NCBI GenBank assembly: GCA_964020155.1
Contig: OZ026557.1
Span: forward strand, 430,001 to 494,000
Direction: 5' to 3'
DNA: 64,000 bases
Source: Chondrilla cf. caribensis
Lineage: Eukaryota; Porifera; Demospongiae; Chondrillida; Chondrillidae
Shown here: in pieces, positions 1 through 17,956 of the stretch
How positions within the stretch are numbered: position 1 is the first letter of the stretch
Layout: every line of letters starts with the position of its first letter
Position numbers and translations under genes: made by a program
The notes under the pieces: model-generated
Database searches by the model: none
What the model was told of the DNA's origin: nothing
Seen by the model: only the letters and a program-made list of their open reading frames with translations

Positions 1-59
1 ATCTCTACTCAGAAAATTCGTTTTGAACCTACGTACATGCACGCGCACACAAACACATG

Positions 60-78
60 CATGCACACACTCACTCAC

Positions 79-142
<64 letters not shown>

Positions 143-200
143 ATGCACGCATGTACACACACACACACACACACACGCACACACACACACATGGTTCATT
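60..200. repeat. (CA)n microsatellite
   Basis: Almost pure CA dinucleotide run with a few GTATG/GCATG interruptions around 141-152. It lies just upstream of a possible terminal exon. Long His/Thr open frames across it are artefacts of the dinucleotide. Confidence 0.95.
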
Positions 201-240
201 TGGACCCCTTCATTCATGCTTGGTTTCCTCCAAACCTCAG

Positions 241-396
241 CATCATCCAGTGGTGCTTCACAGGAAGGTGCCCATAGTGAGGAGGGATGTTATCGTGGGG
301 ACCAGGGACAGAGATGAGTTGTCCACAAAATTCGCATCCCTTCCCGAGTGGAAAAGACATCTATTAAGACAAAGTTTATATAATTCCCAGACATAA
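241..396 (+). CDS. possible terminal coding exon of an upstream gene, product unknown
   Basis: I do not recognise the product. A pyrimidine-rich stretch ending in CAG at 238-240 looks like a 3' splice site. The frame opening at 241 encodes 51 residues rich in basic and hydrophobic amino acids (it includes VPIVRRDVIVGTRDRDEL and ends SLYNSQT) before a TAA stop. AT-rich, poly(A)-site-like sequence follows. If real, the gene lies mostly left of the window. The alternative is a chance frame of about 150 bases. Confidence 0.35.
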   Translation, partial: HHPVVLHRKVPIVRRDVIVGTRDRDELSTKFASLPEWKRHLLRQSLYNSQT

Positions 397-534
397 TTAT
401 TAATTAATAATTCAAATGTGAATGTAAAAATTATTAATTGTATTAAATTATAAAATTAATTTTGCATTTGTATGTAGAACTAAGATGTACATGTAAGGTA
501 TAGATTATTGCAAATCGGGTTGTCCCCTTGTAAA

Positions 535-640
535 CACGTGGAACAGGAAGTATACTTTCTGGCTACGCGAGACTAAGTGCTACAAAGTGACGTAGAATCA
601 CGTGACTCAAGTATCTCCTGTACACATTGTACCAATTAAC
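535..640 (+). promoter_or_regulatory. probable TRIM gene promoter with two E-boxes and a CRE-like site
   Basis: Seen directly: CACGTG at 535-540 and again at 599-604, GTGACGTAG near 587-595, and an ETS-like CAGGAAGT near 545. All lie within about 110 bases upstream of the ATG at 641. CACGTG is the core site of MYC/USF/TFEB-type bHLH factors and TGACGT that of CREB/ATF factors. Promoter function here is inference from position and site density. No TATA box stands out. Confidence 0.4.
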
Positions 641-3600
641 ATGGCGAAATCAATAAAGGTGGACTCTGTCGATAGGGAGGAACTGAAGAAGTTGAAGTCC
701 GAGGACGCCACCAAGGAGAGTGTCAAAAGAGGCCTGTCAGTTTGTCAAACGTTTGCTGCTGAAAACAAAACTTTCTCTGAAAGTGAGTTTCCGCTACCCA
801 CGCGTCCATTCATGTTCCACCATAGACACTCCAAACTACCACCCTCGAACAATAGAATCTCTGTACTACGCTCAACCTGCTATTGGTATCGATTCCTAGT
901 TAGTTGTGCGTGTCCAATCATAGCAACCTCTAGTCTCCTACTCGCACCATATCCCCGCATATCCCACCCGCCCTTGCACTGGTGTCGATCTGGTCAATAC
1001 ACAAGCGTTCACAATACCGCTGCTAATAAATGAACAGAACGAGGTAGCGTGTGTTGGATTAAAATTTCATACCAACTTTAGGCTTCCAATAGATTACAGT
1101 CATGTCTCTTTACAACATCACCCTTGGTAGTGCTCCCATACACTAGTATACAGTCAGACCTCTTTACAACATCACCTTTGGTAGTGCTCCCATACACTAG
1201 TATACAGTCAGACCTCTTCACAACATCGCTGTCATTATATTGACATTTTCTTCATACCAACATGTATTTGTAATCGCTGGTGTATCCACCCACATACACG
1301 GTGATTGTACTGGTTACAGCATCAAGCTGGTTGTAACAGCGGGTGAGTTTGGGGACCAAGGGTTATTTTGTCGTGGAGAGGTCGAACTGTATCTCAACTA
1401 TTCACCCAGCAAACAATATACAATTGATGTGTCTATGGCTGTTTGTTTGTACTTCAATGTTATTTGCCTCTTTTATTTTGTTTGTTTGTTTGTTTTGCAC
1501 CCATGTAGTGATTTTTGATCCTATACAGTTGATGTGTCTATGGCTATTTGTTTGTACTTTGATGTTGTTTTCCTCTCTTATGTTGTTTGTTTGTTTGTTT
1601 CACACCCATGTAGTGATTCTTGATCCTGCGTTCCGTCAGTGTGTTTTGTGCCGTGAGGATGTTTGCAACCCTCAACTTCTGCCCTGCCTACACTCTGTGT
1701 GTGAGAAGTGTCTCTCGAGAGTCACCAACAACGATGGTGTTGTCAAGTGTGTCAGGACAGAATGCGAGAACCTAGTGTGCACAAGTGACAAGATTGTTTC
1801 GAATGCACCATTGCAGCGTCTCACCGAGGGATGCCTCTTGCTCAATGCCATTGACTCCGGGGAGATCTCTTACTGTGGGAGTAAGCGACATGTGAAGGAC
1901 GGAGAAGATGTATCAGCCGTGGCATATTGCCTGAACTGTCAAAAGTTCTTTTGTTCAAAGTGTTTGGATGCACATAACTTGTTGGACATTTGTGAAGGGC
2001 ATAAAGTCCGTATGGTTGGCAAATCTAGCAATTATTACGATGAAGGAAGTAAAATTTCCGAAACTTTCATGAAGGAATATGAAGTCGCCAAGTGTCGCTA
2101 CCATGAGGGGAAATCCCGTGAATTCTACTGTGAAACCTGTGATGTCACAGTCTGCCAGGTCTGTATTGTGGAAGGGCACACAGAGCACAAGCCCAAGTTC
2201 CTCAAAACGTACAAAATTCCTCCCCTATTGAACGCTGTGAAGGTTTCCAAGGCTGCAGCGTTGAATTGGGAATCGAAATGCTTACAGCAAGTTTCCAATC
2301 TCGAAGACAGGCAGGAGGAGATCAACCAATCAGCCGACAATGCCATTGCAGCTACAGAAGAGCTGTTCACTCGTCTTAGTGAAGCGCTGAACGAACGTCG
2401 AGTCCGTGTGTTACAAGAGATTGCCCACGCTACAGTAGTGCAAACAAGTGTCCTGGATAGAGCCATCGAGGATCTACGCTTGTGTCTGTCAACTCTACAT
2501 TGTAGCAGCACTTTTCTGCGCTTTTTTGAGGACCTTGGAAGTACCGAAGAACTCCTAGCATTGAGGAAGATTGTAGATCTGCACGCTACACATCTCCATT
2601 CTCGATGCTTCCAAACCGTTGTGCCTCCAGCTCAGTCCAATACACTGAAGATTCAATTTGGAAATGAGGTTGAATCTCTCCTTGAAAAGCTGTCAAAGTT
2701 GGGTGAAATTGACCTCGGACCTGACCCCTCTCAATGCGTAGTGATGCCACACTTGGCTGGCTTGGTGCACAAGATGGCCGACCTCGATTTAGTGCTTCAA
2801 GTTCACGCGCAAGGCTCTAGAGAAGTGACAGAGCTTGATGGACATGTGACGGCTTTTTTGAGATCCACTTCGACCTGTTCCCCCACCATCAAAGGCAATG
2901 TGGTTACAGTTGATGGGACCTGTTTGGTGAAATTCAAGAAGTTTTACACGGGAATCTGTGAACTGGATGTGATGTTGGACGGTCGTCATGTGAATTCGAG
3001 TCCTTTCAAATTCACCCTCCTTGTCATCCCCAGTGTAGAGTCACTCGGTGTTGCCCGAGGTACACTACCACTCCCAGTCTACCAGGGGCTCACCAGGGTG
3101 GTGGGGGGATTCGCAAGAGTGGCCGTGTCGTCCAGGGGGGAGATTTTTGTGGTGGACAACAATCGAGATACAATCCACGTTTTGACCAAGCGGATGGAAC
3201 TTCTCGGTGATGTCCCACAGTGCCGAGGACGGATCTCACGCCCACGCACAGTTTCAGTGGATGACGACGGTCAAGTGTTTGTTTCCCACAGTCATGTCGT
3301 GGACCTGTTCAAACCGGATGGTAGTGTCGTGTCGATCGGGAAGGGAGTTCTACACCACCCGTGGGATGTGGCCGTGAGTCAATCGGGAGAGATATTTGTA
3401 TCTGATGCTGGCAACCATCGTATTGTAATCTTCTCTCCTGATGGTTCGAGTGTACGGAGAACATTTGGGCGGGACGGTGATGAGTGTGGCAGATTTAACC
3501 TCCCTTCGGGAATTGCCTTCCTCCCCAATGGAAATGTTGCCATTGGAGACACCGAGAATAATCGTATTCAGATATTCACACAGAAAGGGGAGTTTGTGAA

Positions 3601-3847
3601 GGCTTTTGGCCACAACGAAGTGCTCCAACCACGTCAATTGATAGCCACGGTAGAAGGCTACGTGTTGTGTGCCAGCAGCGCTAGCAATTGTGTCGCTGTG
3701 TTCAACCCCAGGGGGAGGCTTCTGAAAACCTTTGGTAGCCATGGCAACAGGCTGGGGGAGTTCAGAGAACCCAAAGGTCTTGCTGTGTCTTTTGATGGAA
3801 ATATCTTAGTCAGCGAAGGAGAGGGCTACAGAGTACAAGTGTTTTAG
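641..3847 (+). CDS. TRIM-NHL protein (RING, two B-boxes, coiled coil, filamin-type Ig, NHL propeller), two exons
   Basis: Probable cytoplasmic E3 ubiquitin ligase of the TRIM2/TRIM3/TRIM71 type. Model: exon 1 641-782 (donor GTGAGT), exon 2 1614-3847 (acceptor CCCATGTAG); the phases agree (1 nt + 2 nt). The product is about 791 residues. Domains in order: a basic N-terminal leader from exon 1; RING starting CVLCREDV with the usual CxHxxC spacing (about residues 55-95); B-box 1 (CLNCQKFFCSKC); B-box 2 (CRYHEGKSREFYCETC); a helical coiled-coil stretch with repeated E/Q/L; a filamin/ABP280-like Ig domain; then about six NHL repeats, recognisable by motifs such as GEIFVSDAGNHRIVIFSPDG and GNILVSEGEGYRVQVF at the end. 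In this family NHL propellers bind RNA or protein and the RING recruits E2. It is the only convincing + strand gene. The separate leader exon before the RING is unusual and worth checking with RNA. Confidence 0.88.
1094..1233. repeat. 2.5 copies of the 54-bp minisatellite, inverted, in the TRIM intron
   Basis: Two full and one partial copy of a unit containing ACAACATCACC..TTGGTAGTGCTCCCATACACTAG. It is the reverse complement of the 54-bp unit that forms the long arrays at 48.4-49.4 kb and 51.9-53.4 kb, so the repeat family is dispersed and not confined to the SH3 gene. Confidence 0.9.
1424..1630 (+). repeat. tandem duplication of the TRIM intron 3' splice region
   Basis: Two adjacent copies of about 105 bp each carry TTGATGTGTCTATGGCT, a TTTG-rich pyrimidine tract, ACCCATGTAG and TGATT(C/T)TTGATCCT. 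The first copy ends with a decoy acceptor at about 1508; the second carries the acceptor used in the model (exon starts 1614). Confidence 0.8.
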
Positions 3848-4384
3848 AATAATTCTGAGAATATTATTTTGTCTAATGAAATTGATTGGATTTGTTGTAT
3901 TTTTATATATTATTTTTGAGTATTTCACCAATCCATTAACTGTAATTACTACACTTTATACAATGAAATCTGTTATAAATTATTATATTAATGTTTGGTA
4001 TATATCTATACCTCTGTGAAATCAAGATATTATATAGTACATATTACTATGTGCAGTACATATACATACACACACATGTAATTGAATTAATCCATGGTGG
4101 GTATGTTAATAATAGAACACACTATAATATTATACTGAGAGATGCACCTCATGCACCTCACATCTACTGTGTGTACTATAACGGATGCACCTCACATGTA
4201 CTGTGTGTACTATAACAGATGTACTTCACATGTACTGTGTGTATACATACGTACTAATGGATGCAAGCACGTCACATCAACTGCAGATTAATTCACATAT
4301 ATATTAATAATATGTTAGTAATAATTGCTTATAAAATATAATTCTAATTAATTTGTAATAATTGAAACATATTGTACATAATAA
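3848..4384. other. AT-rich intergenic stretch with a short tandem repeat
   Basis: No gene is seen. Three imperfect copies of a unit of about 33 bp (CACATGTACTGTGTGTACTATAAC) lie at about 4140-4240. The rest is AT-rich 3' flank between the convergent TRIM and NLR-ROCO genes. Confidence 0.6.
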
Positions 4385-4689
4385 CCAACATGAAAATCAA
4401 AGGAAGGGTCAAGTGTGTTGTGAATGATACAATTGAGACAATGAGCAAAAGGTTTTTAGTGAGACAAAGGAAAGTCAGAATGGAGCCAACAGGAGGTGAG
4501 GTTCACTTCAGTTAGCGGAACCTGCAGATGAAATACAGGGATCATTGCGGTGAGCTGTGGAAACACAACCTTTATGAAGTGTAGCATTTATGAGAGATTG
4601 TAGCAGTGAAGATGCTGACAAGGAGAAAGATGTGATGCTTCAACAACACTGAGGGAGGCTGCATGAGTTATAGATTCTATGAATGTATG

Positions 4690-5080
4690 TATGTAGGTGG
4701 TGATGTGGAGATGAGTGTTGTGGGTGTGCTGTGGGAGGGTGTGTTGTGGAGAGGGTGTGATGTGGGAGGGTGTGTTGTGGAGAGGGTGTGATGTGGGAGG
4801 GTGTGTTGTGGAGAGGGTGTGCTGTGGAGAGATTATGTTGTAGAGAGGGTGTGCTGTGGAGAGGGTGTGCTGTGGAAAGGGTGTGGAGAGGGTGTGATGT
4901 GGAGAGGGTGTGCTGTGGAGAGGGTGTGTTGTGGAGAGGGTGTGCTATGGAGAGGGTGTGTTGTGGAGAGGGTGTGCTGTGGAGAGGGTGTGCTGTGGAG
5001 AGGGTGTGCTGTGGAGACGGCCTGCTGTGGAGACGGCCTGCTGTGGAGAGGGTGTGCTGTGGAGGAAGAATGCTACAAAG
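4690..5080. repeat. 15-bp minisatellite (GTGTGCTGTGGAGAG)
   Basis: About 25 imperfect copies. The unit is a multiple of three, so long Cys/Gly/Glu or His/Ser/Pro frames appear on both strands; these are artefacts. The duplicate array at 61905-62080 has only about half as many copies. Confidence 0.9.
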
Positions 5081-5219
5081 GGTGTCATGGAGTAGAGATA
5101 TACTGAGGAGAGAGGATGTTGTGGAGGTGTTTACAACAGGCACATGTACGGATGCTACACACAAGTGCTTCCCGAGAGAGGAGGGGAGTTCAACCAGTGA
5201 ACACTGTACATGGACAGGC

Positions 5220-11980
<6,761 letters not shown>

Positions 11981-12172
11981 CTATAGTATAGACCAAAGAG
12001 GTAGCAATTAACAGTAAATGTAAGTCTAATGAGTTTTTACCACCAGCAGATAACTTGAAATGTGAACCAATAAATGACAAGCAGTAACCAAGAGACATTA
12101 CAAGACACTCCAATTAAACAATATTAGCCCTTCACACAAAGAAATGCAAAATGTCAAACAAGTCATGACGAC

Positions 12173-12412
12173 TAACTACTAGTGGATGAACTGATTGAAA
12201 GTGAAATTTAAAATGAAATGTCAAAAGACACCAGTAGTTAACAGTGATCAATAATTGTGATTTCCTTTCCAACTCAGAGTTTTTCTTGAGTACTTCTGCT
12301 TAGACTAGTGCAGAATCAATCTTTCATGATTGTTTTAGAGTACCTAATTTGAGATGGCAATATAGGATGTTTGCAATTAAATAGTATTGTAATTGTACTT
12401 CAATTGTATTAT
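12173..12412. repeat. about 235-bp direct repeat, copy 1
   Basis: Nearly identical to 14808-15041 (shared GGATGAACTG.TTGAAAGTG through TTCAATTGTATT). A third, partial copy of its central part follows at about 15041-15135. Confidence 0.85.
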
Positions 12413-13111
12413 AAGTATGACGTAGGAATGTTTTAGGGACCACCTGTATTATTTCCATTTTGACTTCTGGCATGTAATGCTCGATATATACCATAGCTGC
12501 TCAAAAATATGTCTCTCGTTAAGCAGCAAAATTTTGTTTCGTCATTCAATGTCATGAGAATAAACAAAAACAACATGGATGACGCAGACGAAAACATAGA
12601 ATGTTTTGATGAATTATTACAATGTTGAGGACGTTTTAGAGCAAGTTTGAATTGAGGGCGCAAAATGGCTTCTTCAACACTGATGGTCAGGACAGCTGTT
12701 CAGTGTTATCACATCTATCAGGACATCTAGACATCAACTGTAGGAGAGTTCGCTTGTTGCCAAGATACACAACAAGCATGACCAACCCTGGCTACTATGG
12801 AAAAAAACGACGTTTGTAGTCACCTACCACGTGAAATACCACGGGTGCCTTACTTCATATTGGTACTATTATTGGCATGGTGGAACTAGGAGACAATATT
12901 GCAGACTGAGAATGGGGAGGGATGGACTTTTATGACAAAATGTTAGATTGCTACATGTGAGTGACAAAATATTAGAGCACTGGAAATTTGTCAGGTTCAG
13001 AATATAAAATAGAGCTAGGAAATGGCTGCCCTGTTAAAACCTAAGAGTGACGAATAGTTAGAATGGATATTGTATATACATATATATTACCGCAACAGTG
13101 AAATTATATTA

Positions 13112-13285
13112 CAGTGAATTCTCATTAATCCACCACCGCTTTATCCGCCAAACCTTTTAATCAGCACAATTTCCCAGTACCAATATAATGTACAAGTAAT
13201 AACGAATATCCAGTTAATCTGCCAAACTCGTTAAACCATCATATTCTTTGAAAACAAATTGCAGCAGATTAACGAGTTTTCACTG
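13112..13285. mobile_element. 174-bp pogo/Tigger-like MITE
   Basis: Inverted ends CAGTGAATTCTCATTAATCC and its counterpart CAGTGAAAACTCGTTAATCT (right end read in reverse), with TA on the left. The CAGTGAA..C/TCGTTAAT terminus resembles pogo-type elements. There is no coding capacity. Confidence 0.72.
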
Positions 13286-13539
13286 CATTACATGGGTAAT
13301 AACCATCATGGGGTGAGCCTGAGCAAGTTGTTGGTGATCGTTCACCTTGTGTATGTACCGTATATGTATCTGGATCCAGATCTGGGTTGCATGAATGGAT
13401 AGGTGATCGGCGGTCAGCCTCCCAGGGTGGGGCTGGGCTACTCTGTCTACCGATATTGATGACATAAAATAGGGGAGACGAGGAAGGACAGCATGGTTGG
13501 ATATGCTCACGTGGTGAGCTCTTGAAGGAAGGCAAACAT

Positions 13540-13935
13540 TCCAAAGAGGAGGGGCAAACAGGTTGGTAGTGGAGGGGGAGTAGCAAACAAGCTTTTAGTG
13601 GAGGAGCAGGGGCAAACAGGTTGGTAATAGAGGGAGGAAGCAAGCTGTTACTGGAGGGGGAGGGACATAAAATCTGTTAGTAGAGGGGGAGGGGCAAACA
13701 GGCTGTTAGTGAAGGGGAGAGTCAAACAGGTTTGTAATAGAGGGGGAGGGGCAAACAGGCTGCTGGTAGAGGGGAGGGGCAAACAGGCTTTTAGTGGAGG
13801 GGGAGGGGCATACAGGATGTTAGTAGAGGGGGAGGGGCAAACAAGCTGTTAGTAGAGGGGTGGGGCAAACAAACTGTTAATGGAGGAGGAGGGATAAACA
13901 GGATGCTAGTAGAGGGGGAGGGTCAAACAGGGTTA
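13540..13935. repeat. GC-rich minisatellite (AGGGGCAAACAGGCTGTTAG type)
   Basis: About 10 imperfect copies of a unit of about 37 bp. It is related in sequence to the array at 15580-16085, so both arrays probably share an origin. Confidence 0.85.
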
Positions 13936-14033
13936 GGGTTAGAGAATACACACTACAGTATGTACATGTGTGTTAGGACACTGGAAAGGGTGGGCTGGGT
14001 TGGATGAGAGGTTTAGGAACTGAGGATTGAATA

Positions 14034-14590
14034 CGGTCCCCCTGTACAGGTGTGGGGTGACCTAGTTCCACTGTACAGGTGTGGGGTGACCTAGTTCCAC
14101 TGTACAGGTGTGGGGTGACCTAGTTCTACTGTACAGGTGTGGGGTGACCTAGTTCCACTGTACAGGTGTGAGGTGACCTAGTTCCACTGTACAGGTGTGG
14201 GGTGACCTAGTTCCACTGTACAGGTGTGAGGTGACCTAGTTCCACTGTACAGGTGTGGGGTGACCTAGTTCCACTGTACAGGTGTGAGGTGACCTAGTTC
14301 CACTGTACAGGTGTGGGGTGACCTAGTTCCACTGTACAGGTGTGGGGTGACCTAGTTCCACTGTACAGGTGTGGGGTGACCTAGTTCCACTGTACAGGTG
14401 TGGGGTGACCTAGTTCCACTGTACAGGTGTGGGGTGACCTAGTTCCACTGTACTGGTATGGGGTGACCTAGCTCCACGGTACAGGTATGGGGTGACCTAG
14501 TTCCACTGTAGAGGTGTGGGGGTATCTAGTTCCACTGTACAGGTGTGGGGTGACCTAGTTCTACTGTACAGGTGTGGGGTAGCCTAGTAA
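14034..14590. repeat. 29-bp minisatellite (TGTACAGGTGTGGGGTGACC..)
   Basis: About 19 tandem copies of a 29-bp unit with alternating TGTGGGG/TGTGAGG variants, a sign of block amplification. Confidence 0.92.
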
Positions 14591-14659
14591 TGCATAATGT
14601 CAACCAAGTAATGAAAAAGTGGGAATTTGCACGTTCTGAAGCATAATTTGTGATTACTT

Positions 14660-14800
14660 TATGTTTACACTTGCCAAAAACAACTTGGCCAGCCAGGCTA
14701 GCCAGGTTTGCAGAGGGTGACCATGCACGGCCAGATTGGCCAGCCAGGTTGTGGTTGGCCGGAAACGCCGTTTACACTGGTTAAACCTGGCCAGTGTAAA
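14660..14800. repeat. inverted-repeat patch with GGCCAG motifs
   Basis: Multiple GGCCAGCCAGG motifs and a local palindrome around TTTACACTGG..CCAGTGTAAA (about 14770-14800). It could be a small foldback element. The boundaries are uncertain. Confidence 0.45.
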
Positions 14801-14807
14801 TGGGGTA

Positions 14808-15135
14808 TAACTACCAGTGGATGAACTGGTTGAAAGTGAAAAATGAAATGTCAAAAGACACCAGTAGTTAACAGTGATCAATAATTGTGATTTCCTTTCC
14901 AACTCAGAGTTTTTCTTGAGTACTTCTGCTTAGACTAGTGCAGAATCAATCTTTCATGATTGTTTTAGAGTACCTAATTTGAGATGGCAATATAGGATGT
15001 TTGCAATTAAATAGTATTGTAATTGTACTTCAATTGTATTTCCTTTCCAACTCAGAGTTCTTCTTGAGTACTTCTGCTTAGACTAGACTAAGTGCAGAAT
15101 CAATCTTTTGTGATTGCTTCAGAGTAGCTAATTTG
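14808..15135. repeat. about 235-bp direct repeat, copy 2 plus a partial third copy
   Basis: Matches 12173-12412. The inner part starting TTTCCTTTCCAACTCAGAG is repeated again at about 15041-15135. Confidence 0.82.
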
Positions 15136-15443
15136 GGATGACCACTTCACACGAATACGCATAAGATGGAATATTATTCATCACCAATGATTCCTGTAGC
15201 CTTGATTTTGTTTGCATAAAATATTCGGATGACATAAAACTGGATACTATACAAATATTCTGATATCACGAATAAATTCCTGGTCCAAAGTGTGACTTTT
15301 ATAGCTTAGTGCGAAATATGGCAGCTCCTAAGCTTTAGCAGAAATCTCTTTCAATCAAAGAACGCATGGATATTTTGCTAAGCTAGGATGAGACTGCTAT
15401 GAAATGTACACACATATATATCATACGTAAGGTGTACACTTAC

Positions 15444-15509
15444 ATTGAACTTTGTAGGTGAGGACTTCATACCGGTGAAACAGTGACAGTCACCAGGAGG
15501 AACAGTGTC
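15444..15509 (-). CDS. 22-codon exon linking Death domain and NACHT
   Basis: Acceptor TTTTGCAG/GAC and donor AAT/GTAAGT enclose 66 nt in phase 0 at both ends, encoding DTVPPGDCHCFTGMKSSPTK and two more residues. It fits between the Death-domain exon (16116-16405, ending phase 0 at CCA/GTAGGT) and the NACHT exon (starting phase 0). Support is splice consensus and phase only. Confidence 0.5.
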
Positions 15510-15579
15510 CTGCAAAAGATACAATACATATTCAATGTACCTAATTGTGTCTTTAAGAGTTACAGTAGATACACAGGCT

Positions 15580-16085
15580 TCTAGCAGAGGAGAAGCAAAT
15601 AGGCTGTATGTAAAGGTGAGTTGGGCACAAACTGATAGTGGAGGGGGTGGGGCTAACCAGCTGGTGGTGGAGGAGGAGGAGCTAAAAACTGTTAGTGAAG
15701 GGGAGGGGATAACCATCTGTTAGTGAAGGGGGAGGGGCTAATAAGCTGTTAGCAGAGGGGGAGGGGCTAACAGGCTGTTAGTGAATGGGGAAGGGCTAAC
15801 AGGGTGTTAGTGGAGGGGGTGGAGCTAACAAGCTGTTAGCGGAAGGGGAGGGGATAACCATCTGTTAGTGGAGGGGGTGGGGCTAACAAGCTGTAGTGAA
15901 TGGGGAAGGGCTAACAGGCTGTTAGCCGAGGGGAGAGGCTAACACGCTGTTAGTGGAGGGGGTGAGGCTAACAAGCTGTTAGTCAAAGGGGGAGGGGCTA
16001 ACAAGCTGTTAGAGGAGGGGTGGGGATAAAAGCAGTTAGTAGAGGGGTTGAGACAAACAAGTTGTTAGCAGAGGGGGAGGGGTAA
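15580..16085. repeat. GC-rich minisatellite (GAGGGGCTAACAAGCTGTTAG)
   Basis: About 14 imperfect copies of a 35-38 bp unit. It lies directly downstream (in transcript direction) of the upstream Death-domain exon. Confidence 0.88.
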
Positions 16086-16106
16086 AGCAGGCTACAACTC
16101 TCCAAA

Positions 16107-16405
16107 TCAACCTACTGGTAGTGTCCAGTTGCTATTATGAGAGACTCTCTTCTCCAGGTCTGCAGCAGGAACAGGTCCTATATTATCTCCAATGACCTTC
16201 AGAAGGAACCTCCATGTACCAGGTTGGTCCTCTCCACAGTGACCGTCCCTCCAGTGTCTGAGGGCTAGTACTCCCTTGTCTCCTCGTAGCTGGCGACAGA
16301 AATAGTCCACTTGCTGAGGCTCCAGACCCAGTGGAAGAACATAAGTTACCCAATAAGGAAACTCCTGCAATACTTTGAAGAGACCTTCATCAGATGGTGC
16401 ATGGT
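16107..16405 (-). CDS. upstream Death-domain exon (fusion or alternative terminal exon)
   Basis: One exon encodes a complete Death domain: HAPSDEGLFKVLQEFPYW, LGLEPQQVDYF, GVLALRHWRDG, then WRFLLKVIGDNIGPVPAADL. Acceptor is TTCTGTAG/ACC, entering in phase 1 from the exon at 17374-17446. Two readings of its end are possible. Reading on, it stops after WTLPVG with TGA at 16107-16109, much like the Death-domain exon of the gene at 36664 that ends DWTI and stop. Alternatively a donor CCA/GTAGGT at 16116 joins it in phase 0 to 15509 and so to the NACHT exon. It may therefore end a CARD-Death gene, begin the NLR-ROCO gene, or do both by alternative splicing. Confidence 0.75.
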
Positions 16406-17373
16406 CTACAGAACAAGACCAGTAATTGTTGGAGTTAAACTTCCACTCCAACCACAAACATACAACAGTAGTTCGGTGTAGACTGTAGAACATTAGGAGA
16501 TGGAGCTATACTGACAGCCATAAACCAGTCAACCACAATTAATACCTCGATTATCAGGTGATTCAATGGTAAAAGACACTTGTCCACAGTTAAGATTAAC
16601 AGCGTGGAGAGATACCCATTCCAAGTTACTGTCTATTGTATCTACATACTATCGCAGTCTATAGACCAAATAGCATCGCATAGAACTATGTAGTACACAT
16701 GACTGGAGTTCAAATGGAAGAGGTGCAGCATTGAAGACAATTAATTGACTACATATACTGTACACGTATGGTCTGACATGCCACGGTATTGGGTCATAGG
16801 GGATGGTGTATTGGGGTGGGCCTAAGTGAACCTCACACTAGCAGTGGGTCTGTTCAATTCTACACACCTACCCAATTAGCAGGCTATGTTTGAACACATG
16901 TGTCACAATGTCTGTGAATGCTGTCTGTAATTATCAAAAATTCAATTTTGTCAAGTGTGACGAACACCTAAACCATCACAGTCATGACACAAGACAGGGC
17001 AACACTGAACCATCAGACGGTGGTGATTGTGTCAGTCTTGGTCACTTATTTGGTGCAGGTTGCTATCTGGAAGAGTCATCTTTGTCAACTTCCCCTGGAT
17101 CGGCTGATTGATTAATTACTTAATCACTGGAAGTAGCTGAGTGGGCCTAACCAGGAACCACTCCCACTTTATTAGACCGAATAGTCATCTAATAGACGTG
17201 ATGTAAATTGATAGTTTCGTATCACAAGTACTGGACTATCATCATATTAGACTACCATCGCATTGTACCATCATCACATTGGGATGTCATCTAATTGGAC
17301 TATCATCCCATTGAACGGTCATCCTTTGCAACAACAATGTCCGTTATACTGTAGGAACAGAGTACAAACCTAC

Positions 17374-17446
17374 CAAGAAAGTTATCTGCGTCCATAATCT
17401 CCATTTTCAGGTACCCCGGTTGCTCTATCTTCCCCACCATATTTGT
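17374..17446 (-). CDS. 73-nt exon preceding the upstream Death domain
   Basis: Acceptor CTTTATAG and donor G/GTAGGT; enters in phase 0 and leaves in phase 1, matching the next exon (16405). It encodes TNMVGKIEQPGYLKMEIMDA and a few more residues. Its position, length and exit phase match the COR-to-Death linker exons of the ROCO genes (64-76 nt), suggesting that linker and Death domain move together as a cassette. Confidence 0.6.
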
Positions 17447-17956
17447 CTATAAAGGATGATAAGTGTGAGGAAAATGTAAGCACACAATGGAGTAACAATG
17501 AAACAGGACACAGAGACTAGCTGGTAAATATTCTACATGCTTCGCTGGATGTATTGTCTACAACAAAGGTTCTTTCAAACCTGAAATGAAGATTGAAGTA
17601 ATTCGATTGCGGGAGGGTTGAGGTGGGATGGCACCTCCATGCAAGGTTTTAACTCAAAGTACTTGCTTAAGGTTTATGAGGTTTCAACTGTATATGGTAC
17701 TCCCCGTAATTTTCATGGGACTAATATTCCACGAATGAACAGTTCACATTTTTATATTCGGGAATGGATATATGTAACGCTCGGCTCGCAAACTCCTCAA
17801 ATCTGCCACTTTGGGCAACGAAATCGTAGATCACACCATCACTGCTTATCACTTGTCTCAAAGACTCACTGGCCAACTCGCCACGTGGTACACTCGCTCA
17901 AAACAAAAGATGAATGGCCTTGCGCCTGATAGCTAATGAATATACGTAATACATGG

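Larger units (their letters stand above)
11981..15443 (-). other. 3.5-kb intron filled with repeats
   Basis: No exon was found between the NACHT exon and the 22-codon exon at 15444. The contents are the direct repeat 12173-12412/14808-15041, a diverged copy of the dispersed family near 12440-12660, a MITE (13112-13285), GC-rich minisatellites (13540-14590) and an inverted-repeat patch (14660-14800). Confidence 0.55.
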
